Shown in pieces: positions 45,220 to 54,468 of a stretch of DNA of 64,000 nt. Numbering within the stretch: position 1 is the first letter of the stretch; each line of letters opens with the position of its first letter. This stretch comes from Winogradskyella haliclonae. GTDB lineage: Bacteria > Bacteroidota > Bacteroidia > Flavobacteriales > Flavobacteriaceae. The notes beneath the pieces were generated by a model. It was not told where the DNA came from, did not search any database, and was given only the letters and a program-made list of their open reading frames with translations. The translations under genes and the position numbers were made by a program. Location: positions 107,492 through 171,491 of the forward strand of contig NZ_BMDQ01000004.1 in assembly GCF_014635865.1 (NCBI RefSeq). The letters run 5' to 3'.

Positions 45220-45702
45220 TTACAGTACTGAGCTTTCGAAAAGTAAAGGTAAGAGATTAGCTAAAGATTCTGACTTTACAACTTTACCTTCTGCACCCAT
45301 AAAATAAATTTCAATGGGTTGGTCTTGCTTAATCTCATACTCAGCTATTGCTTGTCTACATGCGCCACATGGCGGAATTGGCTTGCCAGTCACCTGATTT
45401 TGAGATGATGCTGTTAATGCCATTTTTAGCATTTTTGATTTTGGGTAGTTTGCACCAGCATAATAAATTGCCGTGCGTTCTGCACAAAGCCCAGATGGGT
45501 AAGATGCATTTTCTTGATTACTTCCAGAAACTATTTCTTCATTATCTAATAATATCGCCGCTCCTACATTAAACTTTGAATAAGGTGAATATGCATTTTC
45601 GCGAGCTTTTATTGCTGATTGCATTAATTGTTGAACATCCTTTGGGAGTTCTGTCATGGAATCATAAACTTCTAATGTGGTTTCAATTTTAACTTCCTTC
45701 AT
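45220..45702 (-). CDS. cdd: Cytidine deaminase
   Basis: The 160-residue zinc enzyme deaminates cytidine and deoxycytidine in pyrimidine salvage. The zinc-site motifs CAERTAIYYAG and PPCGACRQAI and the N-terminal ENAYSPYSKFNVGAA are standard. An N-terminal extension of about 25 residues is present. It lies on its own between the porV terminator and the pdhA promoter. Confidence 0.96.
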   Translation of the reverse strand: MKEVKIETTLEVYDSMTELPKDVQQLMQSAIKARENAYSPYSKFNVGAAILLDNEEIVSGSNQENASYPSGLCAERTAIYYAGANYPKSKMLKMALTASSQNQVTGKPIPPCGACRQAIAEYEIKQDQPIEIYFMGAEGKVVKSESLANLLPLLFESSVL

Positions 45703-45722
45703 ATGACACTCTTTTAGACAAA

Positions 45723-45750
45723 AAAACTATTGTTTTTCAACAATAGTTTT
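45723..45750 (-). terminator. Intrinsic terminator of porV
   Basis: AAAACTATTGTT (45723-45734) and AACAATAGTTTT (45739-45750) form a perfect 12-bp stem with a 4-base loop. The minus-strand T-run lies at its 3' side. It lies 25 bases after the porV stop codon and just before the cdd start. Confidence 0.88.
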
Positions 45751-45775
45751 GATTAATCAGAATATAAATTTACGA

Positions 45776-46975
45776 CTAATATTCTGTATACTCGCCATCA
45801 CCAAAATTAAATGTTAGTGAGAAGCGCAATGTATTTTCTAATGGACTCTGTACACGAGACGCAGAGAACAAATATGATAAATCTAAGTTTATTGTTGTGT
45901 ATTTAAATCCTGCACCTAAAGCAAAGAATTTACGAGCTCCTTTTTCTTCGGCTTCGTTAAAATATCCGGCTCTTAAAGCAAAAGAATTGTTGTAAGTATA
46001 TTCAGCACCTAAGGCATAAGTAAACTCCTTTAGCTCTTCGCTAAATCCACCAGGAGCATCTCCGAAAGATTGAAAAATACCAGATAAGAAACTTACATCA
46101 TTGTCTTGACCTGCTGTTATTATTGTTGGCTCATCACTATCTTGCACCTGATCACCATCTGTATCTACATATCCTAATTGTGGCGGAGTAGGTACCAATA
46201 ATTTTGCTACTTCTGCGGTGATTGCAAGTTTACTATTCTGATCAAAAATAAAATCAAAACCTCCACCAAGCCTTAAATTAGTTGGTTGAAACACATCTTG
46301 TCCTCCATCATCATAACTAAACTTAGGTCCTAAGTTTTGAATAGCAAACCCTAATCTCCAACGACCATTAAAATCATTATACGCTTCCTCTTCACTTTGA
46401 TAATAACCAGTAATATCTGCCCCGAAAGAACTTCCTGCATTTGCATTAGGGTCAACCTGACCAATACGTAATGCTGATCTAAAATATCTTAGACCTACAG
46501 CCATTGCAAACTGATCTGCTAATTTTAATGAATACGCAACATCCACAGCATACTCATTAGGTTTTACTGCAACACCTGGCGATGTTGCATCTTGGGTTAA
46601 AACAATTTCTCCAAGACTAAAATATTTTACACTTGCAGAAACTGCGCTATAATCATTTAGTCGATTAAAATATGTTGCATAGCTAATAGATATGTCATTC
46701 ACTAATCTTGTCAAATACGGTGTAAAACTAACCCCTACACCTGATTTGGTTTCTGAAAAAGCATATTTCGCAGGATTGTACTGTTGAGAAAATCCATCAA
46801 CAGATGTAGCCACACCCATATCTCCTAAAGAAGCAGAGCGAGCATCTGGAGCAACTAACATAAAAGGTATACCAGTTGTTATCACTGAAGACTGATCTGG
46901 GAAAACTATAGTTTCTTGTGAAAATGAAACATTTACGATTGCAAATGCTAATATAAAAGTTAAAGTATTTTTCAT
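45776..46975 (-). CDS. porV: Type IX secretion outer-membrane protein PorV (LptO)
   Basis: The 399-residue outer-membrane beta-barrel belongs to the FadL-like PorV family. PorV collects type IX cargo from the SprA translocon and delivers it to the PorU attachment complex. It has a Sec signal peptide (FILAFAIVNVSFSQ), the PorV-typical GIPFMLVAPDARSASLGDMG, and a C-terminal beta strand ending TLRFSLTFNFGDGEYTEY. It lies directly downstream of porU, the arrangement known from flavobacteria, and has its own promoter inside the end of porU. Confidence 0.96.
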   Translation of the reverse strand: MKNTLTFILAFAIVNVSFSQETIVFPDQSSVITTGIPFMLVAPDARSASLGDMGVATSVDGFSQQYNPAKYAFSETKSGVGVSFTPYLTRLVNDISISYATYFNRLNDYSAVSASVKYFSLGEIVLTQDATSPGVAVKPNEYAVDVAYSLKLADQFAMAVGLRYFRSALRIGQVDPNANAGSSFGADITGYYQSEEEAYNDFNGRWRLGFAIQNLGPKFSYDDGGQDVFQPTNLRLGGGFDFIFDQNSKLAITAEVAKLLVPTPPQLGYVDTDGDQVQDSDEPTIITAGQDNDVSFLSGIFQSFGDAPGGFSEELKEFTYALGAEYTYNNSFALRAGYFNEAEEKGARKFFALGAGFKYTTINLDLSYLFSASRVQSPLENTLRFSLTFNFGDGEYTEY

Positions 46976-47021
46976 TCTTAATAGTTATCTTATTACTATA
47001 TTAAATAGTTAAAAGTGTTAA

Positions 47022-47051
47022 CAAATATAATTTAATATTACAGTATTACAA
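47022..47051 (-). promoter_or_regulatory. Promoter of porV inside the 3' end of porU
   Basis: On the minus strand, TTG (47049-47051) and TATATTTG (47022-47029) are separated by 19 bases, a textbook fit to the Bacteroidota promoter. The TTG lies in the last codons of porU, and the porV ATG follows about 47 bases after the -7 box. Confidence 0.65.
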
Positions 47052-50000
47052 GTTTTTGAATCTTTTCTATCTGCTTATTTAAACGTTGAGATTTTACTTT
47101 TAGTTTATATATATAAACGCCTTTTCCAATTTTGTCTCCAAAATCATCTCTACCGTCCCAAACAATATCTCTTGACAAAGTACTTGTTGACTTACTAGAG
47201 GTATTAGTTTGCCCATTTAATGTTCTCACCAATTTACCCGAAACTGTAAATATCTGTACTGAAACATCCAATACATCACTACTATTATGATTAAACCAAA
47301 ACTCTGTGTAGTCTACAAATGGGTTTGGGTAATTAAGTACATTGTCAATTACTAGTAATTCATTATTATTGAAAACTTCAAACTGTATTTCAGAGACTGA
47401 AGAGTTATTATAAACATCCCAAGCCTTAACTGTTAATGTATGAAGTCCTGCTTCTAAATCTCTAAATGCAAAAGTTACTGTTCCGTTTGTATAATCATCT
47501 AAGCTAGCCTCATAATAATCATTGAGTACAAAAGGGTTTGTTTCATCTCCATCTAAAATGGCAGTAATATCATGACCAATACCACTGGCTGTATTAATTC
47601 CATTATCATCTTGTAATTTGACTAACAATGTAGGCGATTCATTAGTTATACCTCCAGAAACAAAATTTTCGTCGTTCATAAACAAGTTAATCAATGGCCC
47701 AATATTGTCCTCTTCTGCATTTTCATTAATACCACCAACTTGGATATCAAAACTGTATCCATTTTGATCTTCTAACACATTATTCCGTTTTGCATAAAAG
47801 CTAACTTTCCCAGGACCCACCGGTATACCAATGTCTCTAGGTACTACAAAATCAAAGTCGAACTGACCGTTCTCTATTGTAGCTTGCCCTTTAAAAATTA
47901 TTTCGCCTAATGTTGTAAAATCTAATATTATAATTCCATTATTATCAGAAGTGTTATCATTTGCTAGCGTTTGCCTTTGTATTTCTTTATCAAAAACTGT
48001 GGCTGTTAATACTCCATTATAATTCGTCAATAGATTTCCATTCAAATCAACAACTTCTCCTGACATCTTAACCTTTCCTAAAGCTTCTAAGACATCTGTA
48101 GTTTGCGAAATAGGTGTGTCATTAATATGTGTTAATCTAATATTAGGCCTTGGCACAGCTAGCTTCATAGCGGGGTCGCCTATAAAATGAACTAAACGAT
48201 TTTGAGAACTTCCAGCAATAGCCGGATCTAATTTAGTTAGTCTAAGAGATTCCGCCATTGATGGGTAATCATTAGATCCATAAGCAAACAAATAATCTTC
48301 TAAAATTTCGTTATAAGTGGTACCAACACCAACAAATATTGTGCGTGTGGTTGTGATAAGTGATATGGCACCACCTTTGGTATTCCAATATGTAAATTCT
48401 CCAGCTGTTTGTAAACCAGGATTATCATATTTAGTAAAGTCACAAGTCACAGTGATAAAGCAATTAAACCTACAATTATTGTTAATCTCTTGAGAATCAT
48501 TAATGTCAAATATTCGTTCATCAGCAAGACCTAACTCTCCACCATGTCCAAAATAATTAACAACTAAAACACCCACATCTATAGCATTCCTAAAAGCGTC
48601 GTTTACATCAGGATATCTATCGCCTCCTGAAGAAGATTGCTGTTGAAAAGCATCTGAATGTATTTTAATAGAATTGAAAAAAGGCTTTTGGGCTTGAACG
48701 TCTGTAGCTACGTCATCTGTAGTCTGCTGAAGTACTCTTTCAAAAGGTTCATCTACATCATCCGAAACTAATAAAATATTATTTCTCCAACTACCATAAG
48801 ATTCTTGAGCATAATAGGCTTCGATTTTATCAGCTACTTCTTTTGCTCTTTGTGGACTATCAGCTATCATTCTACCAACTGCAATATCAAGACGATTAGA
48901 ATTTGTAAGTGTTCCTTCATTATCGTCCATCATACCATAAAAATCATCAGAAATAAGAGAATTAGTTAAGCTAAAACTATTTAATGAAAACCATGATGGT
49001 ACAAAATTGGTATTGTTATTAAGTCTATCTTTATAGTCATATGAGGCATCTCCAAACAAACCAATATACTTTACTCTGTTTTCTGGAGCACTAGCGTTAT
49101 CATAAACATATCTAACAAAGTTTCTGATAGCCGCTATATCTTGACTTCCAGAACTGAATTCGTTATATATGGTCTGAAGCGTAACTACTTTTACATTTAA
49201 ATCATATTCTTCTTTATTAATCTCAGCTACTCTTTGCGCTTGAGATAAAAATATTTGAGGTGTTATCAACAAATAATCAATATCCTGAAATTGACCTTGG
49301 TCATTATTAAATATTGTGCCTTTTAAGTTTTGATTTGCAACTTGACTATTAGCTTCGCGCTTAGGGCTTAAAAAATCAGAACCCGAGAATGCCACATAAT
49401 TTCTTAGTTCTCCTGCTGTAGCTTTTAAATTAATCTCTGATAATGCTTCTGTATTATTAAAAGATTGAACATTAAAAATATCTGTAACATCCCAAACTTG
49501 TTCTACTTGTGCAGCATTACCAATATTATATTGAACTATTCCTGAACTTGTTGCCACGCTCCCATTTTTAAAAAACAACTGCTCGTTAGCATATATTAAT
49601 TGCCGTGTAGCCTCAATATTAATATAATCTAAATAGGCTGCCGCTATAGGGTTACCGCCATTGTCATATTCGAGATTTATCTCTAAATCCTCACCTGTTA
49701 CTGAAATATTACTATTAAAAGTGGCTCCTGTAGCGAAGGTAAATGCATCAGGATTAAAGGGCTGTAAATTCAAAGTCGATGCACTAGCTCCGTTAATTGT
49801 TATTGCCATAGATGAAGGTAACTCAGAAACTGAACCTAAGGTTACTGTAACTCTTACCGGGACAGAAATATCTACATTAGGTATACTGAAATTATAGTTT
49901 CTTTCATTCTCAACATCAAATTTATCACCAAACCATCGCCGCCCAACTTTAATTAAATTAAACTCATCGACTTCGTAAAAATCGTAATCTTCAAAAGTAT

Positions 50001-50892
50001 CTATAATAATATCTGCTGGTTGGTCAGTTTGGGTTAACTCAGAAATACGTTTACCATTACCGCCACTAATGTTTACATAATAATAGGTTTTATCTGTATA
50101 TAAATTTAGATTCGTATTCTGCTCCTGATTAAAACCTTGTGGTCCTTTGGCATAAAACAGAATATAGTCTTGATTATCAAAACGGCCATCTTCCTCCCCA
50201 ACAAATTGAATAGCATTCTCCGTTAAATCAATTGCATGTTCAGCAGAATTAAGATATGGTAGCATTTCACCTCCATTACCATAAATTTTTAAATTCCTCG
50301 GGTCTATAGAATTTACGTTAACACCTAATTGACTCACAAAATTCTTTGACAACCTAAAAACTCCTGTAGTATCAACATAAAAACGATACCAATCTCCAGA
50401 TGCTAAAACTGAATTGCTTATAATCGAAAAAGAAGATTGACTTGCTGTACGATTTGAAATACCTGTATTATAGTTGATACTAAAACTTGTTAATTTCTTA
50501 AACGTATTGCCTTCTTTTATAATTGGGTTAATTTCTAAATAAACAGAACGTTTGCCTCTGGCTTCAGTATTAACTAACATTGGTTTTATTTCTGTCTGAA
50601 TAGTAGAAACATCTAAATCCTTTAATTCAGATTTAGAAATCTGGCTATAAACAGTATTACTAAGAGTTATTGAAGTTTCATCTACAAATCCATTCTCATT
50701 CCATTCAGTAAAATAGGTAAGACCATTCTCAACATCGTAACTAAAATGATTTGCATCAAAAGAAGGAACTTCAATTTTCGCATAACTTGCTTCTAAAGTT
50801 CTATGACCATTCCAATTAATCGTAAACTCCTTTTGTTGAGCAAACGAAAAAAAACAAAATAGTATAAGGAAAATAGTAGAACTCTTTTTCAT
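47038..50892 (-). CDS. porU: Type IX secretion system C-terminal signal peptidase PorU
   Basis: The 1284-residue protein is a gingipain-like (C25) cysteine peptidase that removes the C-terminal sorting domain of type IX cargo and joins the protein to anionic lipopolysaccharide or releases it. The start at 50892 (MKKSSTIFLILFCFFSFAQ) gives a clean signal peptide; an ATG five codons upstream is less likely. The catalytic His lies in VVNYFGHGGELGL (about 782) and the Cys in ITVTCDFTKYDNPG (about 814). Ig-like domains and a C-terminal beta region resembling its cargo signal (NYPNPFVDYTEFWF ... GKGVYIYKLKV) follow. It is transcribed divergently from gldJ. Confidence 0.96.
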   Translation of the reverse strand: MKKSSTIFLILFCFFSFAQQKEFTINWNGHRTLEASYAKIEVPSFDANHFSYDVENGLTYFTEWNENGFVDETSITLSNTVYSQISKSELKDLDVSTIQTEIKPMLVNTEARGKRSVYLEINPIIKEGNTFKKLTSFSINYNTGISNRTASQSSFSIISNSVLASGDWYRFYVDTTGVFRLSKNFVSQLGVNVNSIDPRNLKIYGNGGEMLPYLNSAEHAIDLTENAIQFVGEEDGRFDNQDYILFYAKGPQGFNQEQNTNLNLYTDKTYYYVNISGGNGKRISELTQTDQPADIIIDTFEDYDFYEVDEFNLIKVGRRWFGDKFDVENERNYNFSIPNVDISVPVRVTVTLGSVSELPSSMAITINGASASTLNLQPFNPDAFTFATGATFNSNISVTGEDLEINLEYDNGGNPIAAAYLDYINIEATRQLIYANEQLFFKNGSVATSSGIVQYNIGNAAQVEQVWDVTDIFNVQSFNNTEALSEINLKATAGELRNYVAFSGSDFLSPKREANSQVANQNLKGTIFNNDQGQFQDIDYLLITPQIFLSQAQRVAEINKEEYDLNVKVVTLQTIYNEFSSGSQDIAAIRNFVRYVYDNASAPENRVKYIGLFGDASYDYKDRLNNNTNFVPSWFSLNSFSLTNSLISDDFYGMMDDNEGTLTNSNRLDIAVGRMIADSPQRAKEVADKIEAYYAQESYGSWRNNILLVSDDVDEPFERVLQQTTDDVATDVQAQKPFFNSIKIHSDAFQQQSSSGGDRYPDVNDAFRNAIDVGVLVVNYFGHGGELGLADERIFDINDSQEINNNCRFNCFITVTCDFTKYDNPGLQTAGEFTYWNTKGGAISLITTTRTIFVGVGTTYNEILEDYLFAYGSNDYPSMAESLRLTKLDPAIAGSSQNRLVHFIGDPAMKLAVPRPNIRLTHINDTPISQTTDVLEALGKVKMSGEVVDLNGNLLTNYNGVLTATVFDKEIQRQTLANDNTSDNNGIIILDFTTLGEIIFKGQATIENGQFDFDFVVPRDIGIPVGPGKVSFYAKRNNVLEDQNGYSFDIQVGGINENAEEDNIGPLINLFMNDENFVSGGITNESPTLLVKLQDDNGINTASGIGHDITAILDGDETNPFVLNDYYEASLDDYTNGTVTFAFRDLEAGLHTLTVKAWDVYNNSSVSEIQFEVFNNNELLVIDNVLNYPNPFVDYTEFWFNHNSSDVLDVSVQIFTVSGKLVRTLNGQTNTSSKSTSTLSRDIVWDGRDDFGDKIGKGVYIYKLKVKSQRLNKQIEKIQKLVIL

Positions 50893-50944
50893 TGTAAATA
50901 AACGCACAAGTTTACACCTTATTATAGGTAAGCAATTTTTATTT

Positions 50945-50952
50945 CAAAAGTA
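50945..50952 (-). promoter_or_regulatory. Putative -7 promoter box (TACTTTTG) of porU
   Basis: The minus-strand TACTTTTG fits TAnnTTTG and lies 52 bases before the porU ATG. The -33 element is unclear. The region to 51147 also holds the divergent gldJ promoter. Confidence 0.4.
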
Positions 50953-51081
50953 CAACAATAATTTATTTTGACACTCGTTATTGATAAGTGAATTCAGCGG
51001 TTGAAAGCACTAAAAATCCGTTGTAATGAACAAAAAACAGGATGAAATGCATATTTTTTTACACTTTATCGATAAAAAATG

Positions 51082-51110
51082 TTGCTTGTTCGTCTTTAAT
51101 TACTATATTG
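51082..51110 (+). promoter_or_regulatory. Putative promoter of gldJ
   Basis: TTG (51082-51084) and TATATTG (51104-51110) are 19 bases apart, one base short of the full TAnnTTTG box. The gldJ ATG follows 36 bases later. Confidence 0.45.
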
Positions 51111-51146
51111 CACGTCGAATTTAAAGAACTTACTTAATCTATAGTT

Positions 51147-52817
51147 ATGAAAAACGTCATGAATTTTAAATTAATAGCAGCTGCAGCCCTAGTAGTTACT
51201 GCTTTTAGTTGTAAACGCTCATCAAACAATAGTAACGTAGATAGCGCTACTGGTTGGGCTATTAATGACAAACAAGGTGGTTTTCAATACAACACCAAAT
51301 TTAAAGAGCAAGAAACACCTCCTGGAACTGTGTTCGTAGAAGGTGGAACCTTTACCATGGGTAAAGTACAAGATGACCCAATGCATGATTGGAACAATAG
51401 TCCTTCTCAGCAACACGTTCAATCTTTTTACATGGATGAATCAGAGGTCACCAATGCTAATTATCTTATGTATTTGGACTACTTAAAAAGTGTTTACCCT
51501 CCAGATGACCCTGCTTACGCAAACATATATAGAGGTGCTTTGCCAGACACATTAGTTTGGAGAAATCGCCTAGGATATAATGAAATGATGACGGAAAACT
51601 ACTTACGTCACCCTGCATATGGCAATTACCCAGTAGTTGGTGTAAGTTGGATACAAGCTGTAGAGTATGCAAGTTGGAGAACAGATAGAGTTTCAGAAAT
51701 GACATTACAAAAAGCTGGATATCTTGAGAGAGATTCTCAATACAAAGCCGAAGCAAATAGTACATTTAATACGGATACTTATATTAATGCACCAACGAAA
51801 ACATATGGCGGTAATGATTCTATTATTAACCCTGTAAAGTCAAGAAAGCGTGTTCAAGTAAATGCAAAAGGTGATACTATTAATGTATATGCGAAACGAG
51901 AGTCTGGACTTATTGGCCCAAAATATAGACTACCAACAGAAGTTGAGTGGGAATATGCTGCTCTTGGTATGAGTGAGCTTAGAAGCTATAACATCTACAG
52001 AGGGCGTAAAAAATATCCTTGGGATGGACAGTATACGAGATCAGGCAAGCGTGCAAAGCGTGGTGACCAGTTAGCTAACTTTAAACAAAGTAAAGGTGAT
52101 TACGGTGGAATTGCAGGATGGTCTGATGATGGTGCAGATATCACACAAGAAGTGAAATACTACGAACCTAACGACTATGGTATTTATGATATGGCAGGTA
52201 ATGTTGCTGAATGGGTTGCTGATGTTTACAGACCAATAGTTGATGATGAGTTTAACGATTTTAATTACTACAGAGGTAATACATATTACAAAAATGCTAT
52301 TAATGATGATGGTAGTGTAAAAATTGTTCAAGAAACAGTTTATGACACCTTGAGTAATGGAAAAATTGTTGCTAGAAATCTTCCTGGTGAAATTGAAACT
52401 ATACCAGTAGATGAAGATGAAACATATCTTCGCACAAACTTTGACAGAAGCGATAACAGAAACTTTAGAGATGGTGACCAAAAATCATCTAGATACTACA
52501 GAGACAATTTTGAAGATGGAGAAGACGGAAAATTTGATACTCGCAAGATGTATAACTCTCCAAAACATAGTATTGCTACTGATTCTGCTGGAGGTAAAAT
52601 GCTAAAAGAATTTGATAAGTCGGACAGAAGAACATCATTAATTAACGACGAAGCTCGTGTAATAAAAGGTGGCTCTTGGAAAGACAGATCTTATTGGATT
52701 GACCCTGCTCAACGTAGATTCTTCCCTCAAGATATGGCTACAGACTATATTGGATTTAGATGTGCAGTTTCTAGAGTTGGTTCTAAATCAAAGACTAACA
52801 AAAAGAAACGTAACTAA
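51147..52817 (+). CDS. gldJ: Gliding motility and type IX secretion lipoprotein GldJ
   Basis: The 556-residue lipoprotein (lipobox TAFSC, acylated Cys about residue 22) belongs to the SUMF1/FGE-sulfatase-like family of gliding lipoproteins together with GldK. Typical segments are PPGTVFVEGGTFTMGKVQDD, SFYMDESEVTNANYLMYLDY, YRLPTEVEWEYAALG, YDMAGNVAEWVADVYRP and IKGGSWKDRSYWIDPAQRR. GldJ is required for gliding, stabilises GldK and is needed for type IX secretion in Flavobacterium johnsoniae. Orthologues sit beside porU and porV, as here. A terminator follows just before murF. Confidence 0.97.
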   Translation: MKNVMNFKLIAAAALVVTAFSCKRSSNNSNVDSATGWAINDKQGGFQYNTKFKEQETPPGTVFVEGGTFTMGKVQDDPMHDWNNSPSQQHVQSFYMDESEVTNANYLMYLDYLKSVYPPDDPAYANIYRGALPDTLVWRNRLGYNEMMTENYLRHPAYGNYPVVGVSWIQAVEYASWRTDRVSEMTLQKAGYLERDSQYKAEANSTFNTDTYINAPTKTYGGNDSIINPVKSRKRVQVNAKGDTINVYAKRESGLIGPKYRLPTEVEWEYAALGMSELRSYNIYRGRKKYPWDGQYTRSGKRAKRGDQLANFKQSKGDYGGIAGWSDDGADITQEVKYYEPNDYGIYDMAGNVAEWVADVYRPIVDDEFNDFNYYRGNTYYKNAINDDGSVKIVQETVYDTLSNGKIVARNLPGEIETIPVDEDETYLRTNFDRSDNRNFRDGDQKSSRYYRDNFEDGEDGKFDTRKMYNSPKHSIATDSAGGKMLKEFDKSDRRTSLINDEARVIKGGSWKDRSYWIDPAQRRFFPQDMATDYIGFRCAVSRVGSKSKTNKKKRN

Positions 52818-52842
52818 AAAAAGTAACATAAATTTATATAAG

Positions 52843-52872
52843 AAGTCCTAACTAATATGTTGGGACTTTTTT
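52843..52872 (+). terminator. Intrinsic terminator between gldJ and murF
   Basis: AAGTCCTAAC (52843-52852) pairs with GTTGGGACTT (52859-52868), a 10-bp stem with one wobble and a 6-base loop, followed by a T-run. It ends 13 bases before the murF ATG. Confidence 0.85.
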
Positions 52873-52884
52873 ATTTTTATAACT

Positions 52885-54168
52885 ATGAAAATAGAAGAAT
52901 TACATCATATCTACAAAAGCTGTAAATCTGTATGCACAGACACAAGAAAACTACAAAAAGGTGATATTTATTTTGCTTTAAAAGGCGATAATTTTGATGG
53001 TAATAAGTTTGCTAAAACTGCTTTAGAAAATGGCGCTAGCTTCTGTGTCATAGATAATCCAAGTCTTAAAAATATATCAGAAAAATTCATTTTAGTTGAT
53101 GATGTATTAATAGCATTACAGCAATTAGCAAATTACCATAGAAGACAAATTTCTTTTCCCATTATTGCATTAACAGGAAGTAACGGTAAAACAACCACAA
53201 AAGAGTTAATCTATAGTGTACTATCATCGAGTTATAAAGTAAATGCTACAAAAGGAAACCTAAACAACCACATAGGTGTCCCTTTGACACTTTTAAGTTT
53301 CACTAAAGACTTAGATTTTGGAATTGTAGAAATGGGTGCAAATCATCAGAAAGAAATAGAATTTTTGAGTTCTATTGCTGAACCAGATTTTGGTTTAATT
53401 ACCAATTTTGGCAAAGCACATTTAGAGGGCTTTGGAGGTGTTGAGGGTGTCATAAAAGGAAAGTCGGAGTTGTATAACTACTTAAAAGAAAACAACAAAA
53501 CTGCATTTATAAATACTGATGATAAAACACAGATAGAGCAAATCGGAAATTATACGAATTGCTCCACTTTTGGCTCTACTGATACTAATGATTGTGTAAT
53601 CAATTTTAAAAGTGCTAATCCTTTTGTAAAGGTTTCATACAATACGCTTTTAATTGAAAGTAAACTCATAGGAAACTATAACTATGGAAACATAGCTGTG
53701 GCAATAGCAATCGGTCAATACTTTAAAGTTTCACCACAAAAAATAAAGAATGCAATAGAAGCTTACCAACCAGATAATAATAGGTCTGAAATAATTAACA
53801 TAAGAGCTAATAGGATTATTCTGGATGCTTACAATGCAAATCCTACAAGTATGTTAGCCGCTCTTAAAAACTTTAAACAGTTAGTGGCTAATAAAAAATA
53901 CCTTTTCTTAGGCGATATGTTTGAGCTTGGAACATCAGCAAAAGAAGAACATCAAGCTATTGTAGATTTTGCTGAAAATAACTTTAAGGAGAATATATAT
54001 CTCGTAGGTGAAAATTTTTATAAAACAAAAACCAAACCTTTGACTCAAAAATTCAACTCTTTTGAAAATTTAAAAATAGAACTTAGTGCTACAGCAATTA
54101 GCAACGCTACAATCTTAATAAAGGGCTCTCGTGGTATGGCCTTAGAACGTATTTTAGATATTCTATAA
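52885..54168 (+). CDS. murF: UDP-N-acetylmuramoyl-tripeptide--D-alanyl-D-alanine ligase
   Basis: The 427-residue Mur ligase adds D-Ala-D-Ala to UDP-MurNAc-tripeptide in peptidoglycan synthesis. The ATP loop is ALTGSNGKTTTKELI and the family segments GNLNNHIGVPLTLL, GIVEMGANHQKEI and LDAYNANPTSMLAALKNF are all present. The N-terminal domain is short, and the length is near the lower limit of the family. It lies just downstream of gldJ but behind a strong terminator, so a separate promoter or read-through must be used. Confidence 0.96.
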   Translation: MKIEELHHIYKSCKSVCTDTRKLQKGDIYFALKGDNFDGNKFAKTALENGASFCVIDNPSLKNISEKFILVDDVLIALQQLANYHRRQISFPIIALTGSNGKTTTKELIYSVLSSSYKVNATKGNLNNHIGVPLTLLSFTKDLDFGIVEMGANHQKEIEFLSSIAEPDFGLITNFGKAHLEGFGGVEGVIKGKSELYNYLKENNKTAFINTDDKTQIEQIGNYTNCSTFGSTDTNDCVINFKSANPFVKVSYNTLLIESKLIGNYNYGNIAVAIAIGQYFKVSPQKIKNAIEAYQPDNNRSEIINIRANRIILDAYNANPTSMLAALKNFKQLVANKKYLFLGDMFELGTSAKEEHQAIVDFAENNFKENIYLVGENFYKTKTKPLTQKFNSFENLKIELSATAISNATILIKGSRGMALERILDIL

Positions 54169-54175
54169 AGACTGA

Positions 54176-54199
54176 AAATCCATATGTAAATATGGATTT
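54176..54199. terminator. Inverted repeat after murF, likely terminator
   Basis: AAATCCATA (54176-54184) and TATGGATTT (54191-54199) form a 9-bp stem with a 6-base loop. It lies 8 bases after the murF stop and also just beyond the 3' end of the convergent tRNA-Val genes. It lacks a long T-run on either strand, so the terminator role is likely but not certain. Confidence 0.6.
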
Positions 54200-54214
54200 C
54201 CCTTCTTATTAAAG

Positions 54215-54289
54215 TGGGTCATACTGGATTCGAACCAGTGACTTCTACCCTGTCAAGGTAACACTCTGAACCAACTGAGTTAATGACCC
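54215..54289 (-). tRNA. tRNA-Val (anticodon GAC)
   Basis: The 75-base gene folds fully: acceptor GGGTCAT/ATGACCC, D-stem ACTC/GAGT, anticodon stem TTACC/GGTAG with loop TTGACAG (anticodon GAC, codons GUC and GUU), T-stem ACTGG/CCAGT with loop TTCGAAT, and discriminator A. CCA is not encoded. Confidence 0.95.
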
Positions 54290-54307
54290 AAATACATAAA
54301 ACCAAAA

Positions 54308-54329
54308 AAGTCTACATTTCTGTAGACTT
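54308..54329 (-). terminator. Terminator-like hairpin between the two tRNA-Val genes
   Basis: AAGTCTACA and TGTAGACTT form a perfect 9-bp stem with a 4-base loop, and on the minus strand it is followed by a T-run. It lies between the upstream tRNA-Val(TAC) and the downstream tRNA-Val(GAC), so it may end a fraction of transcripts or serve as a processing signal. Confidence 0.7.
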
Positions 54330-54332
54330 CTG

Positions 54333-54407
54333 TGGGCGCGAAGGGATTCGAACCCCTGACCCCTTGGGTGTAAACCAAGTGCTCTGAACCAACTGAGCTA
54401 CGCGCCC
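54333..54407 (-). tRNA. tRNA-Val (anticodon TAC)
   Basis: The 75-base gene has acceptor GGGCGCG/CGCGCCC, D-stem GCTC/GAGC, anticodon stem CTTGG/CCAAG with loop TTTACAC (anticodon TAC, codon GUA and wobble), T-arm AGGGG/CCCTT with loop TTCGAAT, and discriminator A. It is the first of two tandem tRNA-Val genes on this strand. Confidence 0.95.
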
Positions 54408-54468
54408 GATTATTGGACTGCAAATATAGACTAGTTTTTAAAATCTCAAAATAATTTCAACAAAAAAA

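Noticed and set aside
52071..52481. Open frame antisense to gldJ (136 codons)
   Set aside because: It lies wholly inside gldJ, and the predicted product has no recognisable features or upstream promoter.
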